A DNA stretch of 64,000 nt from Myxococcales bacterium. GTDB taxonomy: Bacteria; Myxococcota_A; Polyangia; Polyangiales; Polyangiaceae. The stretch covers positions 310,001 to 374,000 of the forward strand of contig JADJQX010000006.1 of the NCBI GenBank assembly GCA_016712525.1, written 5' to 3'. Position 1 is the stretch's first letter, and every line of letters begins with the position of its first letter. The notes under the pieces were generated by a model. It ran no database searches. It was not told the DNA's origin and worked only from the letters and a program-made list of their open reading frames with translations. The translations under genes were made by a program, and so were the position numbers. This document shows positions 36,901-46,695 of this stretch, in pieces.

Positions 36901-37386
36901 TCATGAGGTTGAACGACGGTGGCTCCGTGAGCCGTGCCCGTCCGCGGGGCTTCGCCGCTGGAGGGTCGGCCCCCTCGGTCCCTCTCGGAAAATCGTCTGG
37001 AGAGGTCGACGGATTCGATCGCGAGCCGACAACCCCGCCGGTATGAACCGATTCCTTCGCGCCTCTCTGGCGCTCGCTTCCTCGTTCCCACCGCCGTCGT
37101 AGACGACCCTCACCGTGTAGTCGCCGGGGGGGAGCGTGAGCTCGAAGGGCTGTCCCGGCTCGGCGCGCCCGGCGTCGGCGCGATCGACGAGGACGCGGGC
37201 CCCCTCGACCACGTGCACCGTGATGCCGGCGGAGCGCTTGGGCTCGGCCTTGGCGGGCGCTTCGGTCTTCGCGGGAGGGGCCGGCTCGTCGGCGTGGGCC
37301 GTCCCCGCCGAGGTGGCCAAGGCCGCGAAAGTAAGAAGGAATGCGGCGGTTCGGGGGGGCCGCGGGAGGATAGAGGAGAGGCTCAT
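36901..37386 (-). CDS. small exported PEGA-like protein, C-terminal part possibly frameshifted
   Basis: 161 residues; the ATG at 37386 is preceded by GGGAG. A signal peptide ends near TAHADE, followed by a Lys/Ala/Pro spacer and one PEGA-like unit (ITVHVVEGARVLVDRADAG ... GDYTVRVVYDGG). After that the sequence turns Arg/Ser-rich with no pattern, as in an out-of-frame read, so a frameshift near 37090 is possible, or the tail is simply disordered. It is convergent with the kinase gene. Its own upstream region (37387-37660) holds no other gene. Confidence 0.6.
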   Translation of the reverse strand: MSLSSILPRPPRTAAFLLTFAALATSAGTAHADEPAPPAKTEAPAKAEPKRSAGITVHVVEGARVLVDRADAGRAEPGQPFELTLPPGDYTVRVVYDGGGNEEASAREARRNRFIPAGLSARDRIRRPLQTIFREGPRGPTLQRRSPADGHGSRSHRRSTS

Positions 37387-37660
37387 CGAGACTCCCATTG
37401 TCTCGATCGGCTCGTGTCCGTCGACCCCGATGTCGTTTTTCTTCGGGGAGCCTCGGGGAGCTCCGACAGGCTTGCCGTCTTGTCACCGGCGACGGGGCGG
37501 AGCGGGCGTGTCGAGGGGCTCGGCCGCCCGGTCGCACCGACGCCGCGACCGTACACGGGGCCTGCGCGAACGGTCCCCGCCGCGTGAGGTGGGCCGCTCC
37601 AAGGGAGACTCCCTCGCCGCGCCCCCTTTGGTCACCCGGTCCACCCGCGCGGCGACGAGG

Positions 37661-38668
37661 CTATCCGCCGATGCTCCGGATCGACACATCCCGCGCCGAG
37701 GGCTCCGTGCACCCGCGGAACGTCACCCCGTCGGGCTTGGCGGTCCAAGCTTCGGCGAGGCGTGCGCGTACCCCGGCGAGGTCGCCTCGTGCTGCCTCGG
37801 CGCCTGCCGCGACTCCGTCGTTCGTCGCGAGGCACGGGCGGAGGGTGCCGTCGGCTGCGACGCGCAGACGGTCGCACCCGTCGCAGTAGGTGTCCGTCGT
37901 ACCCGTGATGAAACCGATGCGGCGCGGGCCATGCTCGGGGCGCGCGCGCACGTACCTCGCGGGCCCGCGGTCGACGTCCTTCGCTCCGTGGTCGGCCTCG
38001 AGCAGGCCCGAGAGCCTCGCGCGTTGCTCCGCATAGGGAACGAGCTTGTGGGGTATCCGCGCTCCCTCTCCGACTCCCATGATCTCGAGGAACCTCGGCG
38101 TCATTCCCCGGTCCCACGCGAAGCGCGCGAGCGCCTCGAGCTCGTCCTCGTTCTCTCCGCGCACCACGACGACGTTGAGCTTCGTCTCGGCGAACGGGAG
38201 CGCGGCCATGGCCTCGATGCCGGCGAGGACCGTCGAGAGGCGCCCTCCGCGCGTGAGGCGGGCGAACCGCTCGGGATCGAGCGTGTCGAGCGAGACGTTG
38301 ACGCGCATGAGCCCCGCCGCGTGGAGGGGCGCGGCGAGCTTGGCGAGGCGTGTGCCGTTCGTGGTGAGGGCGACGTCGTCGAACCCGACCTCGTGGAGTG
38401 CCCGCACCGCGTCGACGACGATGGGGGAGAGCAGCGGTTCACCGCCCGTGAGGCGGACGCGCCGAACACCACCCGCGTAGAGCCCCTGGAGGAGCGCGGT
38501 GAACGCGGCGAGGTCAAGCGTCTCTTCGGAGTAGCCATCGCGCTTGTTCGGGCGGCAGTAAACGCACGCGAGATCGCAGCGGTCGGTGAGCGAGAGCCGG
38601 ACGGAGCGAGGCTCGGCGCGCCGGTTCGGGGGCGCGTCGAAGACAGGAAGCGCGCGCACCTCAGCCAC
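37661..38668 (-). CDS. moaA: GTP 3',8-cyclase MoaA
   Basis: 335 residues, GTG start. It is the radical SAM enzyme for the first step of molybdopterin synthesis, turning GTP into 3',8-cH2GTP together with MoaC. Cys31, Cys35 and Cys38 (CDLACVYC) bind the SAM [4Fe-4S] cluster. The second cluster uses Cys262, Cys265 and Cys279 in YCDGCDRLRV ... LRPC. The C-terminal Gly-Gly required for activity is present (SIRSIGG). It overlaps moaD by 8 bp at the end of the nap operon, which points to a dedicated supply of cofactor for NapA. moaC and the other mo genes are not in the window. Confidence 0.93.
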   Translation of the reverse strand: MAEVRALPVFDAPPNRRAEPRSVRLSLTDRCDLACVYCRPNKRDGYSEETLDLAAFTALLQGLYAGGVRRVRLTGGEPLLSPIVVDAVRALHEVGFDDVALTTNGTRLAKLAAPLHAAGLMRVNVSLDTLDPERFARLTRGGRLSTVLAGIEAMAALPFAETKLNVVVVRGENEDELEALARFAWDRGMTPRFLEIMGVGEGARIPHKLVPYAEQRARLSGLLEADHGAKDVDRGPARYVRARPEHGPRRIGFITGTTDTYCDGCDRLRVAADGTLRPCLATNDGVAAGAEAARGDLAGVRARLAEAWTAKPDGVTFRGCTEPSARDVSIRSIGG

Positions 38669-38909
38669 CCGAGACCGGCGGGACGAGCGCGATCACGTCG
38701 CCCTCGTGGAGGCGCTCGTCGAGCCTCGCGAATCGTTCGTTCTTCGCGATGCGAACCGCCGACATCCGCCCGCGCAGCTCGGCGTAGGTGCGCTCGAGCA
38801 CGTCGACGAGATCCGCGACCGTAGGCGCCTCACCCGAGAGGTCGAGCGTCGCCTCGGGCGCCCCGGCGAGGTCTCTCGTGACCGCGAAGAACAGGACGGA
38901 CACCTTCAC
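38661..38909 (-). CDS. moaD: molybdopterin synthase small subunit MoaD
   Basis: 82 residues, GTG start. Beta-grasp (ubiquitin-like) sulfur carrier ending in the essential Gly-Gly (PPVSGG), which carries the thiocarboxylate that MoaE uses to form the dithiolene. KVSVLFFAVTRDLAG and NERFARLDERLHEGDVIAL are typical strands. It overlaps moaA by 8 bp. The partner MoaE is not seen in the window. Confidence 0.92.
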   Translation of the reverse strand: MKVSVLFFAVTRDLAGAPEATLDLSGEAPTVADLVDVLERTYAELRGRMSAVRIAKNERFARLDERLHEGDVIALVPPVSGG

Positions 38910-38967
38910 GGGCGCCTCCGAGAGCTCACGTTCTCGCGTGCGCGTGCGCCGTCGGTCGTCTCGGATC

Positions 38968-39339
38968 TCAGCACGATGCGCTCGGGTTGGGGAAGGTGTC
39001 GACGTCCTCTTCGCCCGGGCGGGACGTGAGGCAGTTCCAGTCTTTCTCGACGAGGATGGTCAGGAAGGTGCCGTCTCCGAGGTCCTTCCTGCCGTCGAAG
39101 CCGACCGCGTCCGAGCTCGCCCACGTGGAGATCACGTCGAGAGGCGCCACCACGCGCACGTGGGCCCCGTCGAGGTGAGCCTCCACCGTGGGGACCTCTC
39201 CCGGTCCGATGCCGTAGACGAGCGCCGTGCCGGGGCCGAAAGGCACGCGCTCCTCGACGCGCTCGCCGGCGGCGAGCCGCGCCACCTCGGTTCGGGTGAG
39301 ACGCAGGCGGATCGAGCGCCCTCGTGTACGGAGCTTCAT
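38968..39339 (-). CDS. small conserved protein, DUF7009-like
   Basis: 123 residues from the ATG at 39339. The start MKLRTRGRSIRLRLTRTEV and the later LTILVEKDWNCL and FPNP resemble a family of about 120-residue bacterial proteins that I believe is DUF7009; the name is from memory and not certain. No catalytic motif is known. The start overlaps the previous stop by 4 bp (39336-39339), and moaD begins 58 bp downstream, so it belongs to the nap-moa operon. A role in Nap maturation or metal handling would be an inference from position only. Confidence 0.75.
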   Translation of the reverse strand: MKLRTRGRSIRLRLTRTEVARLAAGERVEERVPFGPGTALVYGIGPGEVPTVEAHLDGAHVRVVAPLDVISTWASSDAVGFDGRKDLGDGTFLTILVEKDWNCLTSRPGEEDVDTFPNPSASC

Positions 39340-39659
39340 GGAGAGTCCTTTCCCATCGCGGTGGTGACGTCCGTTCGTACGAGCCGGAACCCGTGCGGCA
39401 TGGCGAGGAGGGTGTCCCAATAGAGGCGCCCGTCGAAGCGGTAGCGAAGCTGCACGGCCATCGCGCCTCCGGACAAGAGCTCCGCGACGGCGTCGTCGAG
39501 CCCGCGCCGCGCTTCGGGGTCGACGTAGCCCTCGCGCCGCTTCACCCGGACCTCGAGCTCTTCGCCGAGGGCCGCCACGTCGGTCGCGAGGTCTCGAAGT
39601 CGCGCGGGATCGAGGTCGGCGATCTGGAGGGGCGCCAGCTCGACATCGGAGGTCGTCAT
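39336..39659 (-). CDS. unknown protein in the nap operon
   Basis: 107 residues from the ATG at 39659 (a GTG one codon upstream overlaps the previous stop). It has an acidic helical N-terminal half and a C-terminal motif QLRYRFDGRLYWDTLL followed by FRLVRT, which looks like a small beta sheet with aromatic contacts. No family is recognised. It is coupled by overlaps to both neighbours. It could be an accessory factor of the Nap system, but nothing in the sequence states how. Confidence 0.7.
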   Translation of the reverse strand: MTTSDVELAPLQIADLDPARLRDLATDVAALGEELEVRVKRREGYVDPEARRGLDDAVAELLSGGAMAVQLRYRFDGRLYWDTLLAMPHGFRLVRTDVTTAMGKDSP

Positions 39660-39907
39660 CACGCTCTCCTCGGTTCTTCCGGCGGAACGGGATCCGCGAA
39701 CGGCGGCACGGTGGCGACCTCGGGGAGGCCCGGGCGTAGCGCGAACGTGGGGATGTCGCGGGTGACTTCGCCCCGAGGCACGCGCGCCGCGTAGAAATCG
39801 ACGAGGGAGAATGTCCGAGGGGGACGGAGCGGCTCGTCCGCCTCACGATTTTTCGAACGAAAGACGTCGAAGAGAGCGCTGCGGCCTAGGCGTCGATCAC
39901 GGCTCAT
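39659..39907 (-). CDS. small unknown protein in the nap operon
   Basis: 82 residues from the ATG at 39907, inside the end of the NapB-like gene (11-bp overlap). The N-terminus is basic (SRDRRLGRSALFDVFRSKN); the middle has FSLVDFYAARVPRG; the C-terminus is Pro-rich. It has no Cys, so it is not an Fe-S or haem protein, and no membrane helix. No family is recognised. Support for it being real comes from the chain of overlapping starts and stops in this operon. Confidence 0.65.
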   Translation of the reverse strand: MSRDRRLGRSALFDVFRSKNREADEPLRPPRTFSLVDFYAARVPRGEVTRDIPTFALRPGLPEVATVPPFADPVPPEEPRRA

Positions 39908-40840
39908 GGGTGGGATTCTCCGGGGGGCGCGTGGACGTGGGAGCGAGCCGTGGGGCCCGCTGATCGAGGGTCGCGGAGGGGACGTGGCACTGCTGGCAGC
40001 TCTCTCGGTAGGGGTGGGTCGAGCGCATGCCGAGCGCACCGGCGACGCCGTGGCAGCTCGTGCAGCGCGAGCGCATCCACGTCGTGTGAGGAATGACGGG
40101 GGGGGCGCCGGGCCAAGCGCGAGAGCCACCGGGGGCGGGCGCCGCCCCAGTGAACGTGCTCGATGTGAGCGGAGGTGGGGGTTCGTGCGGCGGACCTCCC
40201 GCGGCGACGTGGCATTGCGTGCAGGAGTCGTGGCGCTCGTGGCTCATCGCCGGCGCGCGCTTACCGGCCACGACGGCTCCCTTCTCGTGGCAGACGAGGC
40301 ACTCGTAGGTCGAGCGCCCCTCGATGGCGTGCGGGATCGTCGGCGGCGCGCCGTCGTAGGCGCGAATCGCGGACCGATTGGCGAGAACGCGCGCGCGGTC
40401 CTCTTCGGACTGCGGAGGAACTTCGTCGCGCGGAGTGGGGAGTGCGACTCCCAGGCGTTCGAAAGCGCCCTCGTAGAGCTTGGCGTTGGGACCTCGCCGC
40501 TCGGCGCGAAGTTGCTTGTACCCGGGCGCCGGCGCCGTGGCGACCGTCTCGGGCGGCTCGTAGCGCTTGGTCTCGTCTCGCTCTTGAGCGATACCCGTGA
40601 AGAACCCGACGAAGGCGACGGCGACGCCCATGACCCCGAGGACGTGGACCGACCTCCGGGAGGCGAGCAGCGGCGCGCTGGGCGGCGGGAGCGTCGAACG
40701 CGACGGAGGAGGCCGCGCCGGATCGCCGTCGTCGCCCTGGAGGAGGCTCGGACGCGACGCGGGGCGCGGCTCCTTCGGGGGTGGCGGCGTCAACGGTCTG
40801 AGTAGCGGCCTCGGGGAGAGGTCGTCCTCGTCGTCCGGGC

Positions 40841-40844
<4 letters not shown>
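39897..40844 (-). CDS. membrane-anchored tetrahaem cytochrome c, NapB-like duplication
   Basis: 315 residues. A cytoplasmic Pro-rich N-terminus, one membrane helix (about 65-83) and a periplasmic part with four CxxCH sites: 182-186, 208-212, 261-265 and 283-287. The two halves each follow the NapB pattern: PPTIPH ... CLVCH ... SHERHDSCTQCHV and PPVIPH ... CTSCH ... CQQCHVPS. It therefore looks like two dihaem NapB domains in one anchored chain, replacing soluble dihaem NapB as electron donor to NapA. Its ATG overlaps the napA stop (ATGA at 40841-40844). Normal NapB is soluble, with two haems and about 150 residues. Confidence 0.85.
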
Positions 40845-43251
<2,407 letters not shown>

Positions 43252-43255
<4 letters not shown>

Positions 43256-43500
43256 GCGTTCTCCTCGTCTTCGGCGAAGTCGATGCGCACCACGTCCACG
43301 CCGAGCACGCCCGGCGTCGCGAGCAGCGCTTCGACGGCGTGCACGCCCTCCTCGGTGGTCTGCGTGTCGAGCACGACGGGCAGGTGCGAACCACGTGCTT
43401 CCCCGATGTCGACTCGGGGATCTCCGACGAGCGTGGCGATGGCGGATTCCCGGAGCGACGTCCGTTCGTCGAGCGTGACGACGAGAGATGCGATGGGCAT
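43252..43500 (-). CDS. napD: NapA maturation chaperone NapD
   Basis: 82 residues from the ATG at 43500. PIASLVVTLDER and VHAVEALLATPGVLGVDVV follow the NapD ferredoxin-like pattern (short beta strand, helix, LxxxPGV, strand). NapD binds the NapA Tat signal and coordinates cofactor loading before export. It is the first gene of the nap-moa operon and overlaps napA (ATGA). No ribosome-binding site is visible, and the predicted sigma-54 promoter places the transcript start only about four bases upstream. Confidence 0.88.
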
Positions 43501-43514
43501 ACGCGGTGCGGCAA

Positions 43515-43530
43515 AGCAACACACGCGCCA
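43515..43530 (-). promoter_or_regulatory. sigma-54 (-24/-12) promoter of the nap-moa operon
   Basis: Read on the minus strand: TGGCGCGTGTGTTGCT. It matches TGGCACG-N4-TTGCW at 11 of 12 fixed positions, with GG and GC ten bases apart. The transcript would start near 43504, almost at the napD ATG. Confidence 0.68.
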
Positions 43531-43618
43531 CGCGGTGTTCGTCGGCGCCAGCCCTCGTGGGCGTGCGCAAACGGTGCGCCTCTCGCGACGAGATCAACGC
43601 GACGGAACACGAAGAATC

Positions 43619-43652
43619 GCGGCTCGAGCCGGGGCTCGTCCCTTCGAGCCGC
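43619..43652. repeat. inverted repeat midway between the divergent promoters
   Basis: GCGGCTCGA (43619-43627) and TCGAGCCGC (43644-43652) are perfect 9-bp arms around 16 bases; the left arm continues into the palindrome CGGCTCGAGCCG. It lies about 90-180 bp upstream of both sigma-54-like promoters, the usual distance for an enhancer-binding protein site. Confidence 0.5.
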
Positions 43653-43801
43653 ATGAAACATCGAAAGATTCGTCGCATGCCGTTCGGGCACGCTGCCGGC
43701 GAGCGGGAGGCTTCACCGCGGGCTCGGGCGCCTCTCGTTCGGCGATCCGTTCGCTTCGATGGTGGTCTCGCGGAACGACGTGCGCACGCGCCGGCGTGAC
43801 G

Positions 43802-43817
43802 CGGCACATCACTTGCG
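43802..43817 (+). promoter_or_regulatory. sigma-54 (-24/-12) promoter of the cytochrome-NrfD operon
   Basis: CGGCACATCACTTGCG matches TGGCACG-N4-TTGCW at 9 of 12 positions with exact GG-N10-GC spacing. The transcript would start near 43828, 29 bases before the GTG start at 43857, and it excludes the upstream TTG at 43818. Confidence 0.6.
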
Positions 43818-43856
43818 TTGGCGTCGCGCATCTTGAACCCACGCCACCATCGAGCC

Positions 43857-44450
43857 GTGAGGCTCACCGCATGCGCCGCCTTCTTGGTCGCGGGGTGTGC
43901 GAAGCCGTTCCAGCACGGCGAGGACGTCGACGCCGGATCCCCCTCGTTCTCGACCGAGATCCACGCCTCGCCGAAGCTCACCTCCATCGAGAGCGCGGAG
44001 ACCGACGGGCTCGGGCGCCCCGTGCGGGTCGCGTGCGTGACCTGTCACGGGGTCCGCGACGCCGGGGCTGGATTTCCGGAGAACGCGGCCGTCCTCAAGG
44101 ACTTTCACGCCGGGCTCTCCGTGGCCCACGGGGCGCTTTCGTGCAAGGCGTGTCACGTCGATCGGCACGGCGGGCCCCCCATGCTGCGCCTCGCGACCGG
44201 CGAGGAGCTCGCGACCAGCGACGCTATCCGCCTCTGCGCGCAGTGCCATGGCCCGAAGTACCAAGACTACCTCCACGGGAGCCATGGTGGGATGAATGGC
44301 TATTGGGATCTCGGCAGAGGCCCGAGGCTCAGAAACCACTGCGTCGATTGCCACGATCCGCACGTCCCCAAGTACCAACCGTCGCGGCCGGTGCTCCCGC
44401 CGAAGGACCGGTTCGTCACACCTGCGCCCGTCGGGAGTCACCATGGATAA
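43857..44450 (+). CDS. tetrahaem cytochrome c lipoprotein
   Basis: 197 residues from the GTG at 43857. Lipobox LVAGC (Cys14). Four CxxCH haem sites: CVTCH (60-64), CKACH (96-100), CAQCH (127-131) and CVDCH (162-166), plus extra His for axial ligation. It is followed by a four-cluster Fe-S protein and an NrfD-type membrane protein, so it is probably the periplasmic outlet of a quinol-oxidising complex that passes electrons to the Nap cytochrome and perhaps to NosZ. It is not NrfH (no N-terminal helix and no NrfA nearby) and is smaller than the cytochromes of alternative complex III. It overlaps the next gene by 8 bp. Confidence 0.85.
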   Translation: MRLTACAAFLVAGCAKPFQHGEDVDAGSPSFSTEIHASPKLTSIESAETDGLGRPVRVACVTCHGVRDAGAGFPENAAVLKDFHAGLSVAHGALSCKACHVDRHGGPPMLRLATGEELATSDAIRLCAQCHGPKYQDYLHGSHGGMNGYWDLGRGPRLRNHCVDCHDPHVPKYQPSRPVLPPKDRFVTPAPVGSHHG

Positions 44451-45342
44451 GGCGAAGCGTCGTACGTTGAAGGTGCTCGGAAGCACGCTGGGGGCAGCAG
44501 CCTTCGCGTACGCGATCGAGCCGCTCCGGGCCTGGGCCAGCGACATGTCGCTCGGGGAGCTCCTCCAGAAACACTACCGTGAGCTTACGCCGGACGAGAT
44601 GCGCGCCGTGCTCGCGCGCCTCGAGGCGGACGCCGAGGCCAAGTACGGTCGCGAAGTGACGATCGAGGATATTCGCCCTACGCCGGGGGTCGAGCTCGGC
44701 TACGCGCTCAACCTCAGTGTGTGCATCGGCTGCCGCAAGTGCGCGGAGGCGTGCCACGTCGAGAACAACCACGATCGTACGACGAACAACTCGTACATTC
44801 GGGTGCTCGAGATGGAGCAGGGGAGCTTCGACCTCGAGAAGGGCACGACCACCTACGATCACGCCGTACCCTCTCCGGGGAAGTACTATCTTCCGGTCCA
44901 GTGCCAGCAGTGCGACAACGCTCCTTGCGTGAAGGTGTGCCCAGTGCAAGCCACCTGGAAGGAGTCCGACGGCATCGTCGTCGTCGACTACAACTGGTGC
45001 ATCGGCTGTAGGTACTGCGAGGCCGCGTGCCCGTACCACGCTCGGCGTTTCAACTGGTCGAAACCCGAGATCCCCGCCGAAGAGATCAACCCGAACCAGT
45101 CTTACCTATCCAATCGAGTGCGCCCGCAGGGGGTCGTCGAGAAATGCACGTTCTGCCTCCACCGCACGCGTAAGGGGCTCCTGCCGGCGTGCCTCGAGGC
45201 CTGCCCGACGGGAGCTCGCGTGTTCGGGAATCTCCTCGACCCGAACAGCGAAATACGATGGGTTCTCGCCCACAAACGCGTCTACGTGCTCAAGGAAGAG
45301 CTCGGGACGCGCCCGCGTTTTTTCTACTACTTCGACAACTGA
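44443..45342 (+). CDS. periplasmic four-cluster [4Fe-4S] protein (NrfC/DmsB-like)
   Basis: 299 residues. Tat-type N-terminus with KRRTLKVLG before a hydrophobic stretch. Four Cys clusters follow: CIGCRKCAEAC, CQQCDNAPCVKVC, CIGCRYCEAAC and CTFCLHRTRKGLLPACLEAC, each fit for a [4Fe-4S] centre. This is the electron-transfer subunit that docks on NrfD-type proteins. It starts inside the tetrahaem gene and is followed nine bases later by the NrfD-like gene. Direction of flow (quinol to cytochrome) is inferred from the neighbouring terminal reductases. Confidence 0.9.
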   Translation: MDKAKRRTLKVLGSTLGAAAFAYAIEPLRAWASDMSLGELLQKHYRELTPDEMRAVLARLEADAEAKYGREVTIEDIRPTPGVELGYALNLSVCIGCRKCAEACHVENNHDRTTNNSYIRVLEMEQGSFDLEKGTTTYDHAVPSPGKYYLPVQCQQCDNAPCVKVCPVQATWKESDGIVVVDYNWCIGCRYCEAACPYHARRFNWSKPEIPAEEINPNQSYLSNRVRPQGVVEKCTFCLHRTRKGLLPACLEACPTGARVFGNLLDPNSEIRWVLAHKRVYVLKEELGTRPRFFYYFDN

Positions 45343-45351
45343 TCGAGGCCC

Positions 45352-46695
45352 ATGAGCGCGTCTTCCCTGCCTCCTCCCAGCGCTCCCGGCGAGCGCCCCG
45401 ACTCCGTGCTGTCGTACCCGAAGTTCCTGTGGAGCATGTGGCGGCTCGCCTTCACGGGGAGCTTCGCCTACTACGCGGGCATGACCGCGCTGACGGCGGT
45501 CGCCTTGGTCGGCCTCAACGCGTGGGCGCACCAGCTCGCGGACGGCATGGTGCGGACGCACATGACCGACCACGTCTCGTGGGGGCTCTACATCGCGAAC
45601 TTCACGTTCACAGTGGGGTTGGCGGCGGGGGCCGTGATGATGGTGATCCCGGCCTACCTCTACGACGACGAGGAGATGCACGACGTGGTGATCGTGGGCG
45701 AGCTCTTGGCCGTGGCCGCCATCGTCGTCTGCGTGGGGTTCATCGCCGTAGACATGGGCCGACCCGACCGGATGTGGCACGTGATCCCGGGAATCGGACG
45801 CCTCAATTGGCCCGTATCCATGCTGAGCTGGGACGTCGTCGTCCTCAACGGGTACTTGCTCCTGAACCTTCACATATGTGGGTACCTCGTCTACATGAAG
45901 TACCTTCGCAGGCGACCGAACAAGCGATTCTATCTGCCCTTCGTGTTCCTCTCGATCGGCTGGGCGATCTCGATCCATAGCGTGACGGCGTTCCTCTATG
46001 CGGGGCTCGGTGGCCGCCCCTTCTGGAACTCGGCGCTCCTCGCACCGCGCTTCATCGTGTCGGCGTTCATCACGGGGCCCGCGTTCGTCATCCTGCTCTT
46101 GCACGTGATTCGGCGGTTCGCGCCGGCCTTCCGTGTCGCCGACGGCCCGATCGAGCTCTTGGCGCGGGTCTTGAGGATCACGATCCTCGTGAACCTCTTC
46201 ATGTTCGGCTCGGAGGCCTTCACCGAGCTCTACTCGGGTGGCGCGCACCACGTATCGGCGCGGTACCTCTTCCTCGGATTGCACGGGAAGCACGCCCTCG
46301 TTCCGTGGATTTGGACCGGGGTGGCCCTGAACCTGACCTCGGCGATCCTCGTCCATCTGCCCCAGAGTCGCACGAATCGAACGGTGCTCATGGCCGCGTG
46401 CGTGGCGGCCTTCGGGGGCGTGTGGATCGAGAAGGGGATGGGCCTCATCATCCCGGGGTTCGTCCCTAGCACGCTCCACGAGGTCGTCGAGTACACCCCG
46501 AGCCTCACGGAGTGGAAGATCTCGGCGGGCATCTTCGCCGCGGGGCTGATGGTCCTCGTCGTGCTGCTGAAGATGGCTCTGCCCGTCTTCACCGGGCGAA
46601 TCTCGGTCGCGCGCTCGTCGATGACCAGCCTGCCTCCCGCCGCGCCGTCGTCGGCGTCGCTGCTCCCCCCTTCGTCACGAGGTGACGTGTCATGA
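45352..46695 (+). CDS. NrfD/PsrC-type quinol-binding membrane subunit
   Basis: 447 residues with about nine or ten membrane helices (for example GSFAYYAGMTALTAVAL, GELLAVAAIVVCVGFIA and LNLTSAILVHLP). Conserved features of the NrfD family are visible: WGLYIANFTF in the second helix, DMGRPDRMWH and NWPVSMLSWD. The family binds quinol at the membrane without haem and hands electrons to its Fe-S partner. With the two preceding genes it forms a three-part quinol dehydrogenase. Its stop overlaps the next start (ATGA at 46692). Confidence 0.9.
   Translation: MSASSLPPPSAPGERPDSVLSYPKFLWSMWRLAFTGSFAYYAGMTALTAVALVGLNAWAHQLADGMVRTHMTDHVSWGLYIANFTFTVGLAAGAVMMVIPAYLYDDEEMHDVVIVGELLAVAAIVVCVGFIAVDMGRPDRMWHVIPGIGRLNWPVSMLSWDVVVLNGYLLLNLHICGYLVYMKYLRRRPNKRFYLPFVFLSIGWAISIHSVTAFLYAGLGGRPFWNSALLAPRFIVSAFITGPAFVILLLHVIRRFAPAFRVADGPIELLARVLRITILVNLFMFGSEAFTELYSGGAHHVSARYLFLGLHGKHALVPWIWTGVALNLTSAILVHLPQSRTNRTVLMAACVAAFGGVWIEKGMGLIIPGFVPSTLHEVVEYTPSLTEWKISAGIFAAGLMVLVVLLKMALPVFTGRISVARSSMTSLPPAAPSSASLLPPSSRGDVS

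Larger units (their letters stand above)
43501..43856. other. nap / cytochrome-NrfD divergent regulatory region
   Basis: 356 bp without a convincing gene between napD (minus) and the tetrahaem lipoprotein gene (plus). It holds a sigma-54-like promoter at each end (43515-43530 minus, 43802-43817 plus), a 34-bp inverted repeat in the middle (43619-43652) and a CGTGCGCACG palindrome at 43779-43788. Its size and arrangement fit one shared activator-binding zone. Confidence 0.7.

Noticed and set aside
43796..43812. GTGA-N9-TCAC inverted repeat as a Crp/Fnr site
   Set aside because: Spacing differs from the Crp family and the sequence overlaps a better-fitting sigma-54 element.
43857..45342. NrfHA-type nitrite reductase
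   Set aside because: There is no pentahaem protein with a CxxCK site; the tetrahaem protein has a lipobox instead of the NrfH membrane helix.
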